Source: Rikenellaceae bacterium (lineage in GTDB: Bacteria > Bacteroidota > Bacteroidia > Bacteroidales > Rikenellaceae). Taken from it: a DNA stretch of 64,000 nt. How positions within the stretch are numbered: the first letter of the stretch is position 1; every line of letters begins with the position of its first letter. Positions 7,218-16,852 of this stretch are shown here, piece by piece. The DNA lies in NCBI GenBank assembly GCA_015059715.1, contig SUZV01000007.1, positions 1 to 64,000 on the forward strand. The letters are read 5' to 3'. Under the pieces are notes generated by a model that was given only the letters and a program-made list of their open reading frames with translations, did not search any database and was not told the origin of the DNA. The position numbers were made by a program, and so were the translations under genes.

Positions 7218-9929
7218 ATGTGCGCAAGAGCTAAGAAAAATATATGCGACACGCCCGAAGGCGAGAATAAGAGTGGCAAGGAGAAGAGGTATGTGGAGAC
7301 CCCTCTGATGAAGCAGTACTATAAAATCAAGGCCATACACCCCGATGCCATACTTCTCTTTCGCGTAGGCGACTTTTATGAGACCTTTGGCGAGGATGCT
7401 ATCAAGGCCAGCGGCATACTCGGCATAACGCTTACGCGCCGCGCTAATGGTGCGGCATCCTATGTCGAGTTGGCAGGCTTTCCCCACCACGCCATCGACA
7501 CCTATATGCCCAAGTTGGTACGCGCAGGCGAGCGCGTGGCCATCTGCGAGCAGCTCGAAGACCCCAAGATGGTAAAAGGTCTCGTCAAGCGAGGCGTTGT
7601 CGAGATGGTCACCCCAGGCATTGTCATGGGCGAAAACTTAGTCTCGGGCAAGGAGAATGTCTTCCTGGCCTCGGTATACTTTGGCAAGGCGACAACAGGT
7701 GTGGCCTTCCTCGACCTGTCGACAGGCGAATTTTATGTTGCCGAGGGCGACGACATCTACGTCGATAAGCTCATATCGAACCTCCAGCCCAAGGAGATAG
7801 TATATCAGCGAGGCTACGAGGAGCGTTTTGGCGAGGCCTTTGGTACGCGCCACTACACCTATCGTCTTGACGAGTGGGTATTCTCGGAGGCGATAAACCG
7901 CGAAAAGCTTTGCAAGCAACTCGACGTACAGTCGCTCAAAGGCTTCGGCATAGAGTCGATGACGGCAGGCGTATCGGCCGCAGGAGCAATACTCTACTAC
8001 CTGGAGTTTACCGAGCATAAGCAGACAGCGCACATATCCTCAATACAGCGTATCGAGCGTGGTGACGCTGTATGGATAGACCGCTTCACAATCCGCAACC
8101 TTGAGCTCTTCACCTCGAACAGCCTGACGAGCAAGTGTAGCTTTACCGACACCATAGACCGCACTCTTACGCCCATGGGTGGTCGTCAGCTACGTCGCTG
8201 GGTAGCAATGCCCCTGATGGATATTGCAAAGATAGGCACACGCCAGGATATTGTCGAGCGTTTTCTCTGCGATGGCGACTTTGCAGATAGCATGCGCGAA
8301 CAGATAGCCCTTGTGGGCGACCTTGAGCGTATAGCCTCGCGCATAGCCACCGAGCGTGTGACACCTCGCGAGCTGGTACAACTAAAGCACTCGTTAGCGG
8401 CAATAGATATCATCTCTGCCCTGCTAAACTCATCCGACGACGACACCCTACACCGCATAGCCGAGACGATAGACCCTCTGGAGGAGGTACGCCATCGTCT
8501 TGAGACGGAGATATACCCCGACCCCGAGACCAACCAGATACAGAAGGGAGGCATAATAGCCTCGGGAGTGTCGGCCGAGCTTGATGACCTGAGGCGCATA
8601 GCCCTGCACGGCAAGGATTACCTACAAGCACTTCAGCAGCGCGAGAGCGAGAAAACGGGGATACCATCGCTCAAAGTGGCCTATAACAACGTCTTCGGAT
8701 ACTACATCGAGGTGCGCAATACGCATAAGGATAAGGTCCCCGAAGGGTGGATACGCAAGCAGACGCTAACTGGCGCAGAGCGTTACATAACTGCCGAGCT
8801 CAAGGAGTATGAGGAGAAGATTATGGGTGCCGAGGAGCGCATCATACAGATAGAGATGCAGATATATGCCGACATCGTGGCCTTCATAGCACGACACCTC
8901 GTAGCCCTACAACGTGATGCCCGCATCATAGCTCGCTTAGACTGCCTACAGTCGTTTGCAATCATCGCCAAGGAGCGTAAGTATGTGCGCCCTACTGTCG
9001 ACGACTCGACTATCATAGATATCAAGGATGGCCGCCACCCCGTTATCGAGACACTTATGCCCATCGGGCAAGAGTATATACCCAACAGCGTAAGATTAGA
9101 CGATAAGGAGCAACAGATAATCGTCATCACAGGTCCTAATATGTCGGGTAAGTCGGCCCTGCTCAGACAGACAGCCCTCATAGTACTTATGGCACAGATG
9201 GGCTCGTTTGTACCCGCAAAGGCTGCGCATATAGGCGTTGTGGATAAGATATTTACGCGCGTAGGAGCCTCGGACAACCTCTCCGAGGGAGAGTCGACAT
9301 TTATGGTCGAGATGTTAGAGTCGGCGAGCATACTTAACAACATCTCGCCACGTAGCCTTGTGCTCCTCGACGAGATTGGTCGCGGCACAAGCACATACGA
9401 CGGTATATCTATCGCATGGGCGATGGTCGAGTACATACACAACAACGCTCAAGGTGCCGCCAAGACACTCTTTGCCACACACTACCACGAGCTTAACGAG
9501 TTGGAGAATATGTTGCCGCGCGTTAAGAACTACCACGTCTCGGTCAAGGAGGTGGATAAGACCATACTCTTCCTGCGTAAGCTTGTGCGCGGAGGTACGG
9601 AGCACTCCTTCGGTATTCACGTAGCACGTATGTCGGGTATGCCACGTTCGGTTGTGTCGCGTGCCGAGGCCATACTTGCCAACTTAGAGAAGGTCTATGG
9701 CTCGGGCGAGATAGTCCCCTCGGGAGCCCTCAGACAGCGCACCAAGCATCGCTCGGTAGGTGATGCCGCGACAGAGGCCAAGGAGAGCATACAGCTCTCG
9801 ATGTTCCAGCTCGATGACCCCGTATTAGTAGCCATACGCGACCAGATACGCGGCCTGGACATCAACTCACTCACGCCTCTTGAGGCTTTGAACAAACTTA
9901 ATGAGATAAAGCGTATTACAGGATTATAG
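7218..9929 (+). CDS. mutS: DNA mismatch repair protein MutS
   Basis: Mismatch-recognition ATPase, 903 residues from ATG 7218. The N-terminal mismatch-binding domain shows FRVGDFYETF (the Phe-x-Glu wedge). The ATPase has Walker A GPNMSGKSA, the LSEGESTFM region, Walker B LVLLDEIGRGTST and ATHYHEL; the C-terminus has LTPLEALNKLNEIK. An in-frame GTG at 7209 is possible, but the ATG 3 codons later fits the promoter better. The length before ETPLMKQYY is a little longer than usual, rich in Lys/Arg and Cys. The next gene starts one base after the stop, suggesting a two-gene operon. Confidence 0.97.
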   Translation: MCARAKKNICDTPEGENKSGKEKRYVETPLMKQYYKIKAIHPDAILLFRVGDFYETFGEDAIKASGILGITLTRRANGAASYVELAGFPHHAIDTYMPKLVRAGERVAICEQLEDPKMVKGLVKRGVVEMVTPGIVMGENLVSGKENVFLASVYFGKATTGVAFLDLSTGEFYVAEGDDIYVDKLISNLQPKEIVYQRGYEERFGEAFGTRHYTYRLDEWVFSEAINREKLCKQLDVQSLKGFGIESMTAGVSAAGAILYYLEFTEHKQTAHISSIQRIERGDAVWIDRFTIRNLELFTSNSLTSKCSFTDTIDRTLTPMGGRQLRRWVAMPLMDIAKIGTRQDIVERFLCDGDFADSMREQIALVGDLERIASRIATERVTPRELVQLKHSLAAIDIISALLNSSDDDTLHRIAETIDPLEEVRHRLETEIYPDPETNQIQKGGIIASGVSAELDDLRRIALHGKDYLQALQQRESEKTGIPSLKVAYNNVFGYYIEVRNTHKDKVPEGWIRKQTLTGAERYITAELKEYEEKIMGAEERIIQIEMQIYADIVAFIARHLVALQRDARIIARLDCLQSFAIIAKERKYVRPTVDDSTIIDIKDGRHPVIETLMPIGQEYIPNSVRLDDKEQQIIVITGPNMSGKSALLRQTALIVLMAQMGSFVPAKAAHIGVVDKIFTRVGASDNLSEGESTFMVEMLESASILNNISPRSLVLLDEIGRGTSTYDGISIAWAMVEYIHNNAQGAAKTLFATHYHELNELENMLPRVKNYHVSVKEVDKTILFLRKLVRGGTEHSFGIHVARMSGMPRSVVSRAEAILANLEKVYGSGEIVPSGALRQRTKHRSVGDAATEAKESIQLSMFQLDDPVLVAIRDQIRGLDINSLTPLEALNKLNEIKRITGL

Positions 9930-9930
9930 C

Positions 9931-10632
9931 ATGACAACTCAGGAACAATATGTCGCACGTCTAAGCACGATGGTGGTCCAAAAATTTGGTCGCCAGATAG
10001 TCACCTTAGAGGATTGCGAGGCTTTAGGCGATGCCGTTGCCTTGGTTACAAATATAAAGCTCGATGGTCGTGCCTTCGCGCCACTATTTCTCGACTCGGC
10101 AAAGGCTACAGCACCACGCCCCGTCACACTATCAACACTTACGCGCTACCTCGGCTATAGCAGCTGGGGTGACTTCTGTAACACTACAATCCCCGTTCCC
10201 AACGACAAGACAGACTTAGTAAGTCCACCGCGCCACTGGGGCGTTATCATCCTCACCATCGTGGCAATTATTGTCGTAATCACAGCTGCCACACTCCTAC
10301 TCAGAGGGAGCTCACATGATACGACAACCCACAATCCCGACATGGGGATTATCGCCAATGAGGTATCGGAGAGGTGGCTGGCACGCACTATTGAGCATTG
10401 TAACGCCCTTAGGGCCCATAACGAGAGTGCAGACTACAGCCGCCGCATAGAGGTCTTCATTGATGAGTATAGCAATGAGCTTTATACGGGCATCGAGGCC
10501 GACATTCGCACTACGGCCGATATGCGTGGCGTAGATATCAGCGCAGCAGATGCTCTCATCTATAGCGACTCGATAGCCTCAGGCTGTAAGGCCATGTGTC
10601 GCGCACTATACTCCGAGATAGAGTCAAGGTAA
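9931..10632 (+). CDS. Putative membrane protein with HTH-like N-terminus, coupled to mutS
   Basis: Unrecognised 233-residue protein. The N-terminal ~85 residues end in STLTRYLGYSSWGDFC, close to the 'ARYLGYSxWxDF' element seen in many Bacteroidota signalling proteins. A transmembrane segment follows (about residues 103-125, WGVIILTIVAIIVVI), then a ~105-residue mostly helical domain rich in charged residues. Topology is probably cytoplasmic N-terminus, one membrane pass and external C-terminus. The ATG is one base after the mutS stop, so translation is likely coupled. No link to mismatch repair can be shown. Confidence 0.75.
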   Translation: MTTQEQYVARLSTMVVQKFGRQIVTLEDCEALGDAVALVTNIKLDGRAFAPLFLDSAKATAPRPVTLSTLTRYLGYSSWGDFCNTTIPVPNDKTDLVSPPRHWGVIILTIVAIIVVITAATLLLRGSSHDTTTHNPDMGIIANEVSERWLARTIEHCNALRAHNESADYSRRIEVFIDEYSNELYTGIEADIRTTADMRGVDISAADALIYSDSIASGCKAMCRALYSEIESR

Positions 10633-10707
10633 GGGAGAGCGAGTTATAGGTATATTTTGTCGTTTAACACCACTCCCCCACTCGAACAGCTACGCTATTT
10701 CGTCACA

Positions 10708-11814
10708 CTAATTTTTGGCCTTGGGCAGCGTTATGGTAAACTCAAGGCCCATCTTGCGGTTGCATACCGAGATATCGCCACCGTGAAAGAGAATAGCATT
10801 TTTAACTATCGACAAGCCTAAGCCAGTACCTCCGAGCTTGCGTGAACGCCCAGCATCGATGCGATAGAAACGCTCGAAGATATGGTTGATATGCTCAGGG
10901 TCGACACCGATACCATTATCGGCAAAGGTGAGCGTATAGAACTTATCATCCTCGCACTTAAGTTTAACGTATATATCGCGGCCACCAGAGTAGGCTATGG
11001 CATTATCCGTAAGATTCTTAAATATCGACATCAGCAGTGTCGAGTTGCCATAGATATTCATCTTCTCGGGCAGCTCAACATTCATTCGCATACGCTTATC
11101 GTCGGGCAAGAGTGCCACCTCCGAGGCTATCTCGTCGATTATACTCCTAAGATTTACACTCTCACGCGCTATACAGCTACTGCCATCCTCCAGACGTGTA
11201 ATGGTCGACACATCGCTAAGTAGCTGAGTAAGACGCTGGCAGTGAGCATAGCACTTAGCGATAAAGGCATCACGCTCCTCCGAGGTTATATCCTTCGAGT
11301 TGGTCATCGTCTCCAAATAGCCCTGTATTGCGGCCACAGGAGTCTTAAGCTCGTGGTTTATGTTGTTCGTAAGCTGTCGCTTGATGCGCAGCTTCTCCTG
11401 CTGCTCGTGCAGGGCCCTATCGTGTTCGCGCTTGACATCGTCCGAGGCCTCACGTAATCGTCCGTAGAGGTCGATAATATGGCGCGAGATATCGCCCAAC
11501 TCGTCATTGGCAAACTCGGGCATAGAGTCTATGCTTGCACCATCCTCCATAGCCTTAGCCGCACGCTTAAGACTCTTAAGGTTGCGATTGAGACGTATAG
11601 CCAACGTCAGCGATATTGCCATAGTTGCCACAGCAACGCCAATAATACCATAGAAGATTACCTCGTCAAGAGAGGTTGTAGCATCCTTATAGTGGCTCAG
11701 CAACGAGAAACGATATACGATAAAACCGCCAATGAGCGAAATAATAAGGAGAAGGAGTAGCAGATACATTCCGCCACGATAACTGAATACTTTAGACTTC
11801 GAATCCATATCCAT
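10708..11814 (-). CDS. Sensor histidine kinase, PhoR-like
   Basis: A 368-residue membrane kinase. Two transmembrane helices (about 16-36 and 50-73) are joined by a loop of only ~13 residues, so it has no real periplasmic sensor. A HAMP-like region and coiled coil follow. The H box NINHELKTPVAAI has the phospho-accepting His at 154; the N box NLTDNAIAYS, G1 DNGIGV, F box FERFYR and G2 GGTGLGLSIV are complete. Its start overlaps the 3' end of the response-regulator gene by 23 bases. The short sensor loop resembles PhoR kinases that read transporter/PhoU state, in line with the divergent phosphate transporter; this is inference. Confidence 0.9.
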   Translation of the reverse strand: MDMDSKSKVFSYRGGMYLLLLLLIISLIGGFIVYRFSLLSHYKDATTSLDEVIFYGIIGVAVATMAISLTLAIRLNRNLKSLKRAAKAMEDGASIDSMPEFANDELGDISRHIIDLYGRLREASDDVKREHDRALHEQQEKLRIKRQLTNNINHELKTPVAAIQGYLETMTNSKDITSEERDAFIAKCYAHCQRLTQLLSDVSTITRLEDGSSCIARESVNLRSIIDEIASEVALLPDDKRMRMNVELPEKMNIYGNSTLLMSIFKNLTDNAIAYSGGRDIYVKLKCEDDKFYTLTFADNGIGVDPEHINHIFERFYRIDAGRSRKLGGTGLGLSIVKNAILFHGGDISVCNRKMGLEFTITLPKAKN

Positions 11815-12496
11815 AACCTGTTCTTGTTACTATATGATTGCCATACTGGCCCAACTTCTTACGCATACGTGTAATGTTAACATCGATGGTTCTATCAAGA
11901 ACAACCACCTCCTCGCGCCACACCTGTTTCATAATCTGCTCGCGCGAGAGTATCGTGCCACGATACTTGAGTAGCAACACCAAGATGTCGAACTCCTTGC
12001 GCGTGAGCTGTATCTCGCTGCCATCGATAAAGCAACGCTTGTTGAGATTGTTGACCTCAAGGCTCTCGAAGGTTATTATGTTGCTATCGGGCTGCTGCGA
12101 AGAGCCATCTATTGAGCCTCGTCGCACGCTACGACGCAGCACACTGCGCACACGTGCCATAACCTCAGCAACGGAATAGGGCTTGGCGATATAGTCATCT
12201 GCACCCATATCTAAGCCCTTAATCTTATCATCCTCGGTATCGAGTGCCGAGCAGAAGATTATAGGTATCGAGGCTGTCTCGGACTTGCGCTTGAGTATGC
12301 GAGCAAGGCCAAAGCCACTCAACTCGCCCATCATAATGTCGAGAATCACAAGGTCCATATCCTTGATATCCAACGCCAAGGCCTCCTCGGCACTCAACGC
12401 CGTCGTCACCTCATACCCCTCCTTTTCGAGGTTAAACTTAAGAATCTCGCATAGCGACTCCTCGTCGTCTACGACCAATATTCTATATTTATCCAT
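11792..12496 (-). CDS. OmpR/PhoB-family response regulator
   Basis: A 234-residue regulator: receiver domain (DDE at 10-12, phospho-acceptor Asp53 in VILDIMMG, S83, K105 in AKPYS) and a winged-helix DNA-binding domain (LTRKEFDILVLLL, REQIMKQVWREE, VDVNITRMRKKLG). I chose ATG 12496 (MDKYRILVVDDEE); the longer frame adds 20 residues without family similarity. It is encoded just upstream of, and overlapping, the histidine kinase gene. It is divergent from the PiT phosphate transporter, whose promoter carries direct repeats at 11-bp spacing, as bound by this family. Confidence 0.92.
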   Translation of the reverse strand: MDKYRILVVDDEESLCEILKFNLEKEGYEVTTALSAEEALALDIKDMDLVILDIMMGELSGFGLARILKRKSETASIPIIFCSALDTEDDKIKGLDMGADDYIAKPYSVAEVMARVRSVLRRSVRRGSIDGSSQQPDSNIITFESLEVNNLNKRCFIDGSEIQLTRKEFDILVLLLKYRGTILSREQIMKQVWREEVVVLDRTIDVNITRMRKKLGQYGNHIVTRTGYGYGFEV

Positions 12497-12726
12497 CACT
12501 CTATGCTCTATAACAGCTGCACCACGCAATAGGTCACAGCACATTACAACACACAAATTTAGGCATAATTTATCGGAAAAGCAACACTACGTGGCGAATA
12601 AATTGTAAATTTCGCTATATAGGATGCCGTCTGCCGATGCTTAAGAACTTGCGTATAGGCATTTTTAGGGAACTTTGAGTATACTTCTGTTAACCACTCA
12701 TTAAATTATTACACGCGCTTAATAGG

Positions 12727-12763
12727 TTTGTAATAGATTTGTAACATCTTTTTCGTATATTTG
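12727..12763 (+). promoter_or_regulatory. Pho-box-like repeats and -7 box upstream of pit
   Basis: TTTGTAA occurs at 12727-12733 and again at 12738-12744 (11-bp period), with a weaker third unit TTTTTCG at 12749-12755. The last abuts the -7 box TATATTTG (12756-12763). No TTG lies at the normal 19-base spacing, so the repeats appear to replace the -33 element. This is the geometry of PhoB/OmpR-class activated promoters. Confidence 0.5.
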
Positions 12764-12783
12764 CATCGGATAAAATTGTTCTT

Positions 12784-14994
12784 ATGGATCTATTTATTGT
12801 TATCACCCTGGCACTTCTCGCTGTTATGGGTATCGTTGTAGGCGTTTCTAATGACGCTGTAAACTTCTTAAACGCAGCATTTGGCTCGAAAGTAGCCAAA
12901 AAGAATGTCATCCTCGCCATCGCAGGTGCTGGTGTTATGGTAGGTGTTATGACATCAAGCGGTATGATGGATGTGGCACGTAGCGGTGTATTCTACCCCG
13001 CAATGTTCTCATACCAGGAGATTATGATTCTCTTCCTCGGTATGATGCTCTCGAACATCATCCTTCTTGACATCTACAACTCTTTAGGACTACCAACATC
13101 GACTACCGTATCGTTAGTATTTGGCCTGCTCGGCTCGGCAATGGCCCTCGCACTATATAATATATGGGGAGGAACGACAGATGCCAGCCTGGGTGAGTTT
13201 ATTAACTCGGGGAACGCCTTGGCCATAGTGTCGGGTATACTACTATCGGTCGTACTGGCCTTCTTTACGGGTCACCTACTGATGTACATATCACGAATAA
13301 TATTTTCATTCCGCTACAATAAGGTTTTTAACCGCTTCGGAGCCCTCTGGTGCGGTATCACCCTCGCAGGTATCATCTACTTTACGGTATTCAAGGGTCT
13401 GAAGAGTACAAATATCATACCCGAAGTACTCAAGGAGTATGTAAACGATAACACAGGTCTTTCACTGCTCATACTTTGGCTCGGCAGCTCGCTGCTCCTA
13501 TGGATATTGCAACGTTGCAAGGTAAACATCCTACGCGTATCTATCCTTGCAGGTACCTTCTCTTTGGCCTTGGCCTTTGCAGGTAACGACCTTGTAAACT
13601 TTATCGGTGTACCATATGCCGGCTACGACTCATATATGATTGCTCATGCGGCTGATGCTGCGCCAACATCGATGTCCGAGCTTGCGCATCCTACGAAGGC
13701 AAACTTCTGGATTATGTGTATCGCAGGCGGCGTAATGGTCATCACACTCTTTACATCAAAGAAGGCCATGCGCGTTATCGAGACCGAGCGCAAACTATCG
13801 TCACAGAGCGAGGAGGCCCCAACAAATAGCGATGCTACGATAGCAGCACGAGGTATCGTGCGTGGTGCTCGACGTTTCAACGATTTTCTCGCAAAGATAA
13901 CACCCAACAAGATTCGCGACATAATAAACAACCGCTTCGACCCTCTCACCGAGGAGGAGCGTGGCGATGTGAACTACGACCTTATACGCGCTACGGTAAA
14001 CCTTACGGCTGCAGCGATACTTATATCTATAGGTACACAGCTTAAGCTACCACTATCGACCACCTACGTTGTATTTATGGTGTCGATGGGTAGTTCATTA
14101 GCCGACAGGGCATGGGGACGCGAGAGTGCCGTTTACCGCATCACTGGCGTTACTACGGTGATTATGGGATGGTTCGTTACTGCCCTCGGTGGATTTATCA
14201 TCGCCTTAGCCGTAACATTGGTATTGGCCTATGGTGGCACAATAGCCATTATCGCCATTACGGTTTTATGTATTGGTCTGATCATCAAGAGTAATGTATC
14301 GAGCAAGAAGGGAGAAGATAAGATTGAGGAGTCGGCCGTAGCTCTCATCGGTGATGCCCTAAAGCAGAGCCCCGAGGAGGCTCTTATCAGCTATACCGAG
14401 CATGTGTGCGCATCGATGGATAAGGTGACGATGATTTACGACCGCACGATAGTAGCTGTATTTAAGGAGAACCGTAAGGTGCTACGCGAGATGGTGCGCG
14501 AGGCCGAGGAGTTCTACCAATCTACACGTCAGCAGAAGTATGAGCTGCTTCCTATGCTACGCAACTTAGAGGAGAGCGATGTTAACACCGGTCACTACTA
14601 CGTACAGATTGTCGACTACATCTCAGAGACAAGCAAGGCACTCCTTCACATCACACGCCCCTGCTACAAGCACGTAGACAACAACCACACAGGCCTTTCG
14701 AAGGAGCAGGTATACGACCTTAAGCGTATCAATGACCGCGTAGAGGAGATTTTTGGAGAGATTAACTCGATGCTACGTAACCGCTCATTCGACAGCATGG
14801 AGCGCGTTCTTACGATGCGCGATGAGATGTTCGACCTTATAGATGAGGTTATGCAGAACCAGCTACGCCGTCTGCGCGATACGGGAGGCTCGTCATCGGC
14901 AAATATGTTGTTCTTCAACATACTCACCGAGACTAAGACTATGGTCCTGCACTCACGTAACATTATGAAGTCTCTTGAGCACTTCGTGCATTAG
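12784..14994 (+). CDS. PiT-family inorganic phosphate transporter with PhoU-like C-terminal domain
   Basis: A 736-residue inner-membrane protein. The N-terminal ~500 residues hold about ten membrane segments with both PiT signatures (GVSNDAVNFLNAAFGSKVA near residue 20, and AFAGNDLVNFIGVPYAG near residue 264; the second-half repeat LKLPLSTTYVV matches LGLPTSTTVSL). Residues about 530-736 are cytoplasmic and helical (EHVCASMDKVTMIYDRT and later), like PhoU/DUF47. Such fusions are usual in Bacteroidota and probably gate transport. The neighbouring two-component system suggests phosphate control. A terminator-like hairpin lies about 100 bases downstream. Confidence 0.92.
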   Translation: MDLFIVITLALLAVMGIVVGVSNDAVNFLNAAFGSKVAKKNVILAIAGAGVMVGVMTSSGMMDVARSGVFYPAMFSYQEIMILFLGMMLSNIILLDIYNSLGLPTSTTVSLVFGLLGSAMALALYNIWGGTTDASLGEFINSGNALAIVSGILLSVVLAFFTGHLLMYISRIIFSFRYNKVFNRFGALWCGITLAGIIYFTVFKGLKSTNIIPEVLKEYVNDNTGLSLLILWLGSSLLLWILQRCKVNILRVSILAGTFSLALAFAGNDLVNFIGVPYAGYDSYMIAHAADAAPTSMSELAHPTKANFWIMCIAGGVMVITLFTSKKAMRVIETERKLSSQSEEAPTNSDATIAARGIVRGARRFNDFLAKITPNKIRDIINNRFDPLTEEERGDVNYDLIRATVNLTAAAILISIGTQLKLPLSTTYVVFMVSMGSSLADRAWGRESAVYRITGVTTVIMGWFVTALGGFIIALAVTLVLAYGGTIAIIAITVLCIGLIIKSNVSSKKGEDKIEESAVALIGDALKQSPEEALISYTEHVCASMDKVTMIYDRTIVAVFKENRKVLREMVREAEEFYQSTRQQKYELLPMLRNLEESDVNTGHYYVQIVDYISETSKALLHITRPCYKHVDNNHTGLSKEQVYDLKRINDRVEEIFGEINSMLRNRSFDSMERVLTMRDEMFDLIDEVMQNQLRRLRDTGGSSSANMLFFNILTETKTMVLHSRNIMKSLEHFVH

Positions 14995-15100
14995 AGTCTT
15001 TAATAAATTTTCAGGAGCAACGCGGGGGGGGAAGATAAAAGATATGTTTTGCTGCACTTTGTAGGGTCCGAACAACATCTTTTCGCTCAACTTCTTCAGT

Positions 15101-15146
15101 ATAATCGAGGGTAACTATTTAATTTAGTTATCCTCGATTATTTTTA
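15101..15146 (+). terminator. Terminator after the PiT gene
   Basis: A 17-bp stem (ATAATCGAGGGTAACTA with TAGTTATCCTCGATTAT, one mismatch or wobble) is followed by TTTT. The upstream stretch 15030-15095 has an imperfect AAAAGA-TGTT / AACATCTTTT pairing that resembles the sequence before the terminator at 47677. Confidence 0.8.
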
Positions 15147-15294
15147 GCCACCAATAGATAAAACACTGACTATTAGCATATTATCATAACACGCTGATTA
15201 TCAACAAGATGAAAAATCCGCAATTACCACCCTTGTATATCATTGATTATCTGCACATTACAAAGTCATCACTGAAAAGTTTAGTGTCATATTT

Positions 15295-15326
15295 TTTGGT
15301 ATATCTACGGATAAACTCTATCTTTG
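15295..15326 (+). promoter_or_regulatory. Promoter of the exported-protein cluster
   Basis: TTTG (15295-15298) and TATCTTTG (15319-15326) are separated by 20 bases. The box lies 20 bases before ATG 15347 and decides against the longer reading frame starting at 15209. Confidence 0.75.
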
Positions 15327-15346
15327 CACTAAGAAAATTATCAGCT

Positions 15347-16054
15347 ATGAGACATATTTATATCACACTTAGCACACTGCTGCTATCGGTAATGGTTCTG
15401 CTACCGAACAAGGCACAGGGTCAGTATCACTTCAACTACCGCGACTCGCTCGGCACCTACAAAGTAGTATTTCACCCAAACGACATAACGGTCTTCAACA
15501 GCCGCAGCCTCAACATCCCTGTAAGCTCGGGAGCACACGAGATACGCTTAGGCATGGCCTATTGTGCCGACACACCATCCGACTACACCACCTCGAACAA
15601 TTGGCATCCTATACGTAACTTTAGTGAGTTAGGCGAACAGCACTCATTAGGCGATGAACTCTGGTTTACCGTAGGTTTTGAGGGCGGACGCTGGTTTAAG
15701 GAGTGGTTCTTCTTCGGTGGCTCGCTGGTATGGAGCGGAGGCTTTATGCCAGTACGCTACACGCCGACGCACCAACGTGTATCTACGCTATCGAGCAACA
15801 ACATAGCCATAATACCTATAGCACGCTTCGCTTGGCTACGGCGCGGTATCGTACAGCTATACTCGGGCGTAGGCATCGGCTTAGCCTTAGGCTTTAACGA
15901 GCATTTGTCCTATGTAGAGACCCTGACAGACTTAGCCTACGATGTTACGTTTATAGGCATTAGCATCGGACGCGAACTATTCGGCTATGTAGATTTAGGT
16001 GCTGGATATCGCGGTTTGATAAGCTTTGGCATAGGCTACCGATTTAACAACTAA
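15347..16054 (+). CDS. Exported beta-barrel-like outer membrane protein
   Basis: Unrecognised 235-residue protein with a signal peptide (MRHIYITLSTLLLSVMVLL...QGQ, cleavage near residue 26). The mature part has alternating aromatic/hydrophobic strands and ends near FGIGYRFNN, typical of small outer-membrane barrels. I chose ATG 15347, as the promoter lies inside the longer frame. The next gene, 10 bases on, encodes a similar protein; the C-terminal thirds align (GVGIGLAL/GVGMALHS, then VGITVGKRLYGY-like and GxGYRF-like segments), so the pair looks like a tandem duplication. Confidence 0.7.
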   Translation: MRHIYITLSTLLLSVMVLLPNKAQGQYHFNYRDSLGTYKVVFHPNDITVFNSRSLNIPVSSGAHEIRLGMAYCADTPSDYTTSNNWHPIRNFSELGEQHSLGDELWFTVGFEGGRWFKEWFFFGGSLVWSGGFMPVRYTPTHQRVSTLSSNNIAIIPIARFAWLRRGIVQLYSGVGIGLALGFNEHLSYVETLTDLAYDVTFIGISIGRELFGYVDLGAGYRGLISFGIGYRFNN

Positions 16055-16064
16055 CCCTACGACT

Positions 16065-16802
16065 ATGAGCAAGATAAGATATATCGCAATACTCCTACTT
16101 ATGCCGTTGCTACACGTCGGGGCAAGGGCACAGGATAGTAACGTCATAGATGCCGTACAACAGAGCGTATCGAGCTACGTGGCCAAGAACTACACCGAGA
16201 TAGTGAACCAAGAAGAAGAGCAAACAAACAGGTATGGCTTGGTGATATCACAACTACCCTCGCAGAGATACAAAAACACCCTATCGCTTGGCTACGGAGT
16301 ACTCTTTGGCCCGATATACATCATGCTCTATGACCTATACACAGAGAGCCTCGATAAGGAACCTCAAAGGTATACAACAAGCAGTAGGCTGGCCGATAAC
16401 CGCTACTACTGGGGTACCGAGATAGCCTTTACGGGCATAACATTAGACTACAGCCATCGCTTAAAGAGCTGGTTTGCAATGGGCGTTAAGAGTAGCCTAT
16501 CGATAACGACGCGGGCAAAGCGTCACGTAGGGACTAACGAGACACTATATCGCAACAACACCACCATAGCATCGCTGCTGCTTAACTTTCGCTTCGACTG
16601 GCTTAACCGCAAGATTGTAACGATGTACTCATCGATAGGCGTAGGTATGGCACTGCACAGCAGCTACTACGAGAACGTTGTATTGCCGATGTACGACGCA
16701 GCGTGGGTAGGCATAACCGTCGGTAAGAGACTCTATGGCTACGCCGAGTTGGGCGGTGGCATAAGTGGACTGCTACGAGTGGGCCTCGGATATAGATTCT
16801 AA
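16065..16802 (+). CDS. Exported beta-barrel-like outer membrane protein, paralogue
   Basis: A 245-residue protein with a signal peptide (MSKIRYIAILLLMPLLHVGARAQ, cleavage after about residue 23). The mature chain has predicted beta-strands and a C-terminal aromatic ending GLGYRF, the classic outer-membrane barrel end. It resembles the preceding gene product, especially in the last ~70 residues. The 10-base gap points to one transcript. No known family could be named; the local context offers no substrate. Confidence 0.7.
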   Translation: MSKIRYIAILLLMPLLHVGARAQDSNVIDAVQQSVSSYVAKNYTEIVNQEEEQTNRYGLVISQLPSQRYKNTLSLGYGVLFGPIYIMLYDLYTESLDKEPQRYTTSSRLADNRYYWGTEIAFTGITLDYSHRLKSWFAMGVKSSLSITTRAKRHVGTNETLYRNNTTIASLLLNFRFDWLNRKIVTMYSSIGVGMALHSSYYENVVLPMYDAAWVGITVGKRLYGYAELGGGISGLLRVGLGYRF

Positions 16803-16852
16803 GGGATAACTATTTACTTTTTTGAAAATCGCTATAATAAGATATCGAGATT

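Noticed and set aside
15209..15346. Extended N-terminus of the first barrel-like protein
   Set aside because: The promoter (15295-15326) lies inside it and the later ATG starts a standard signal peptide.
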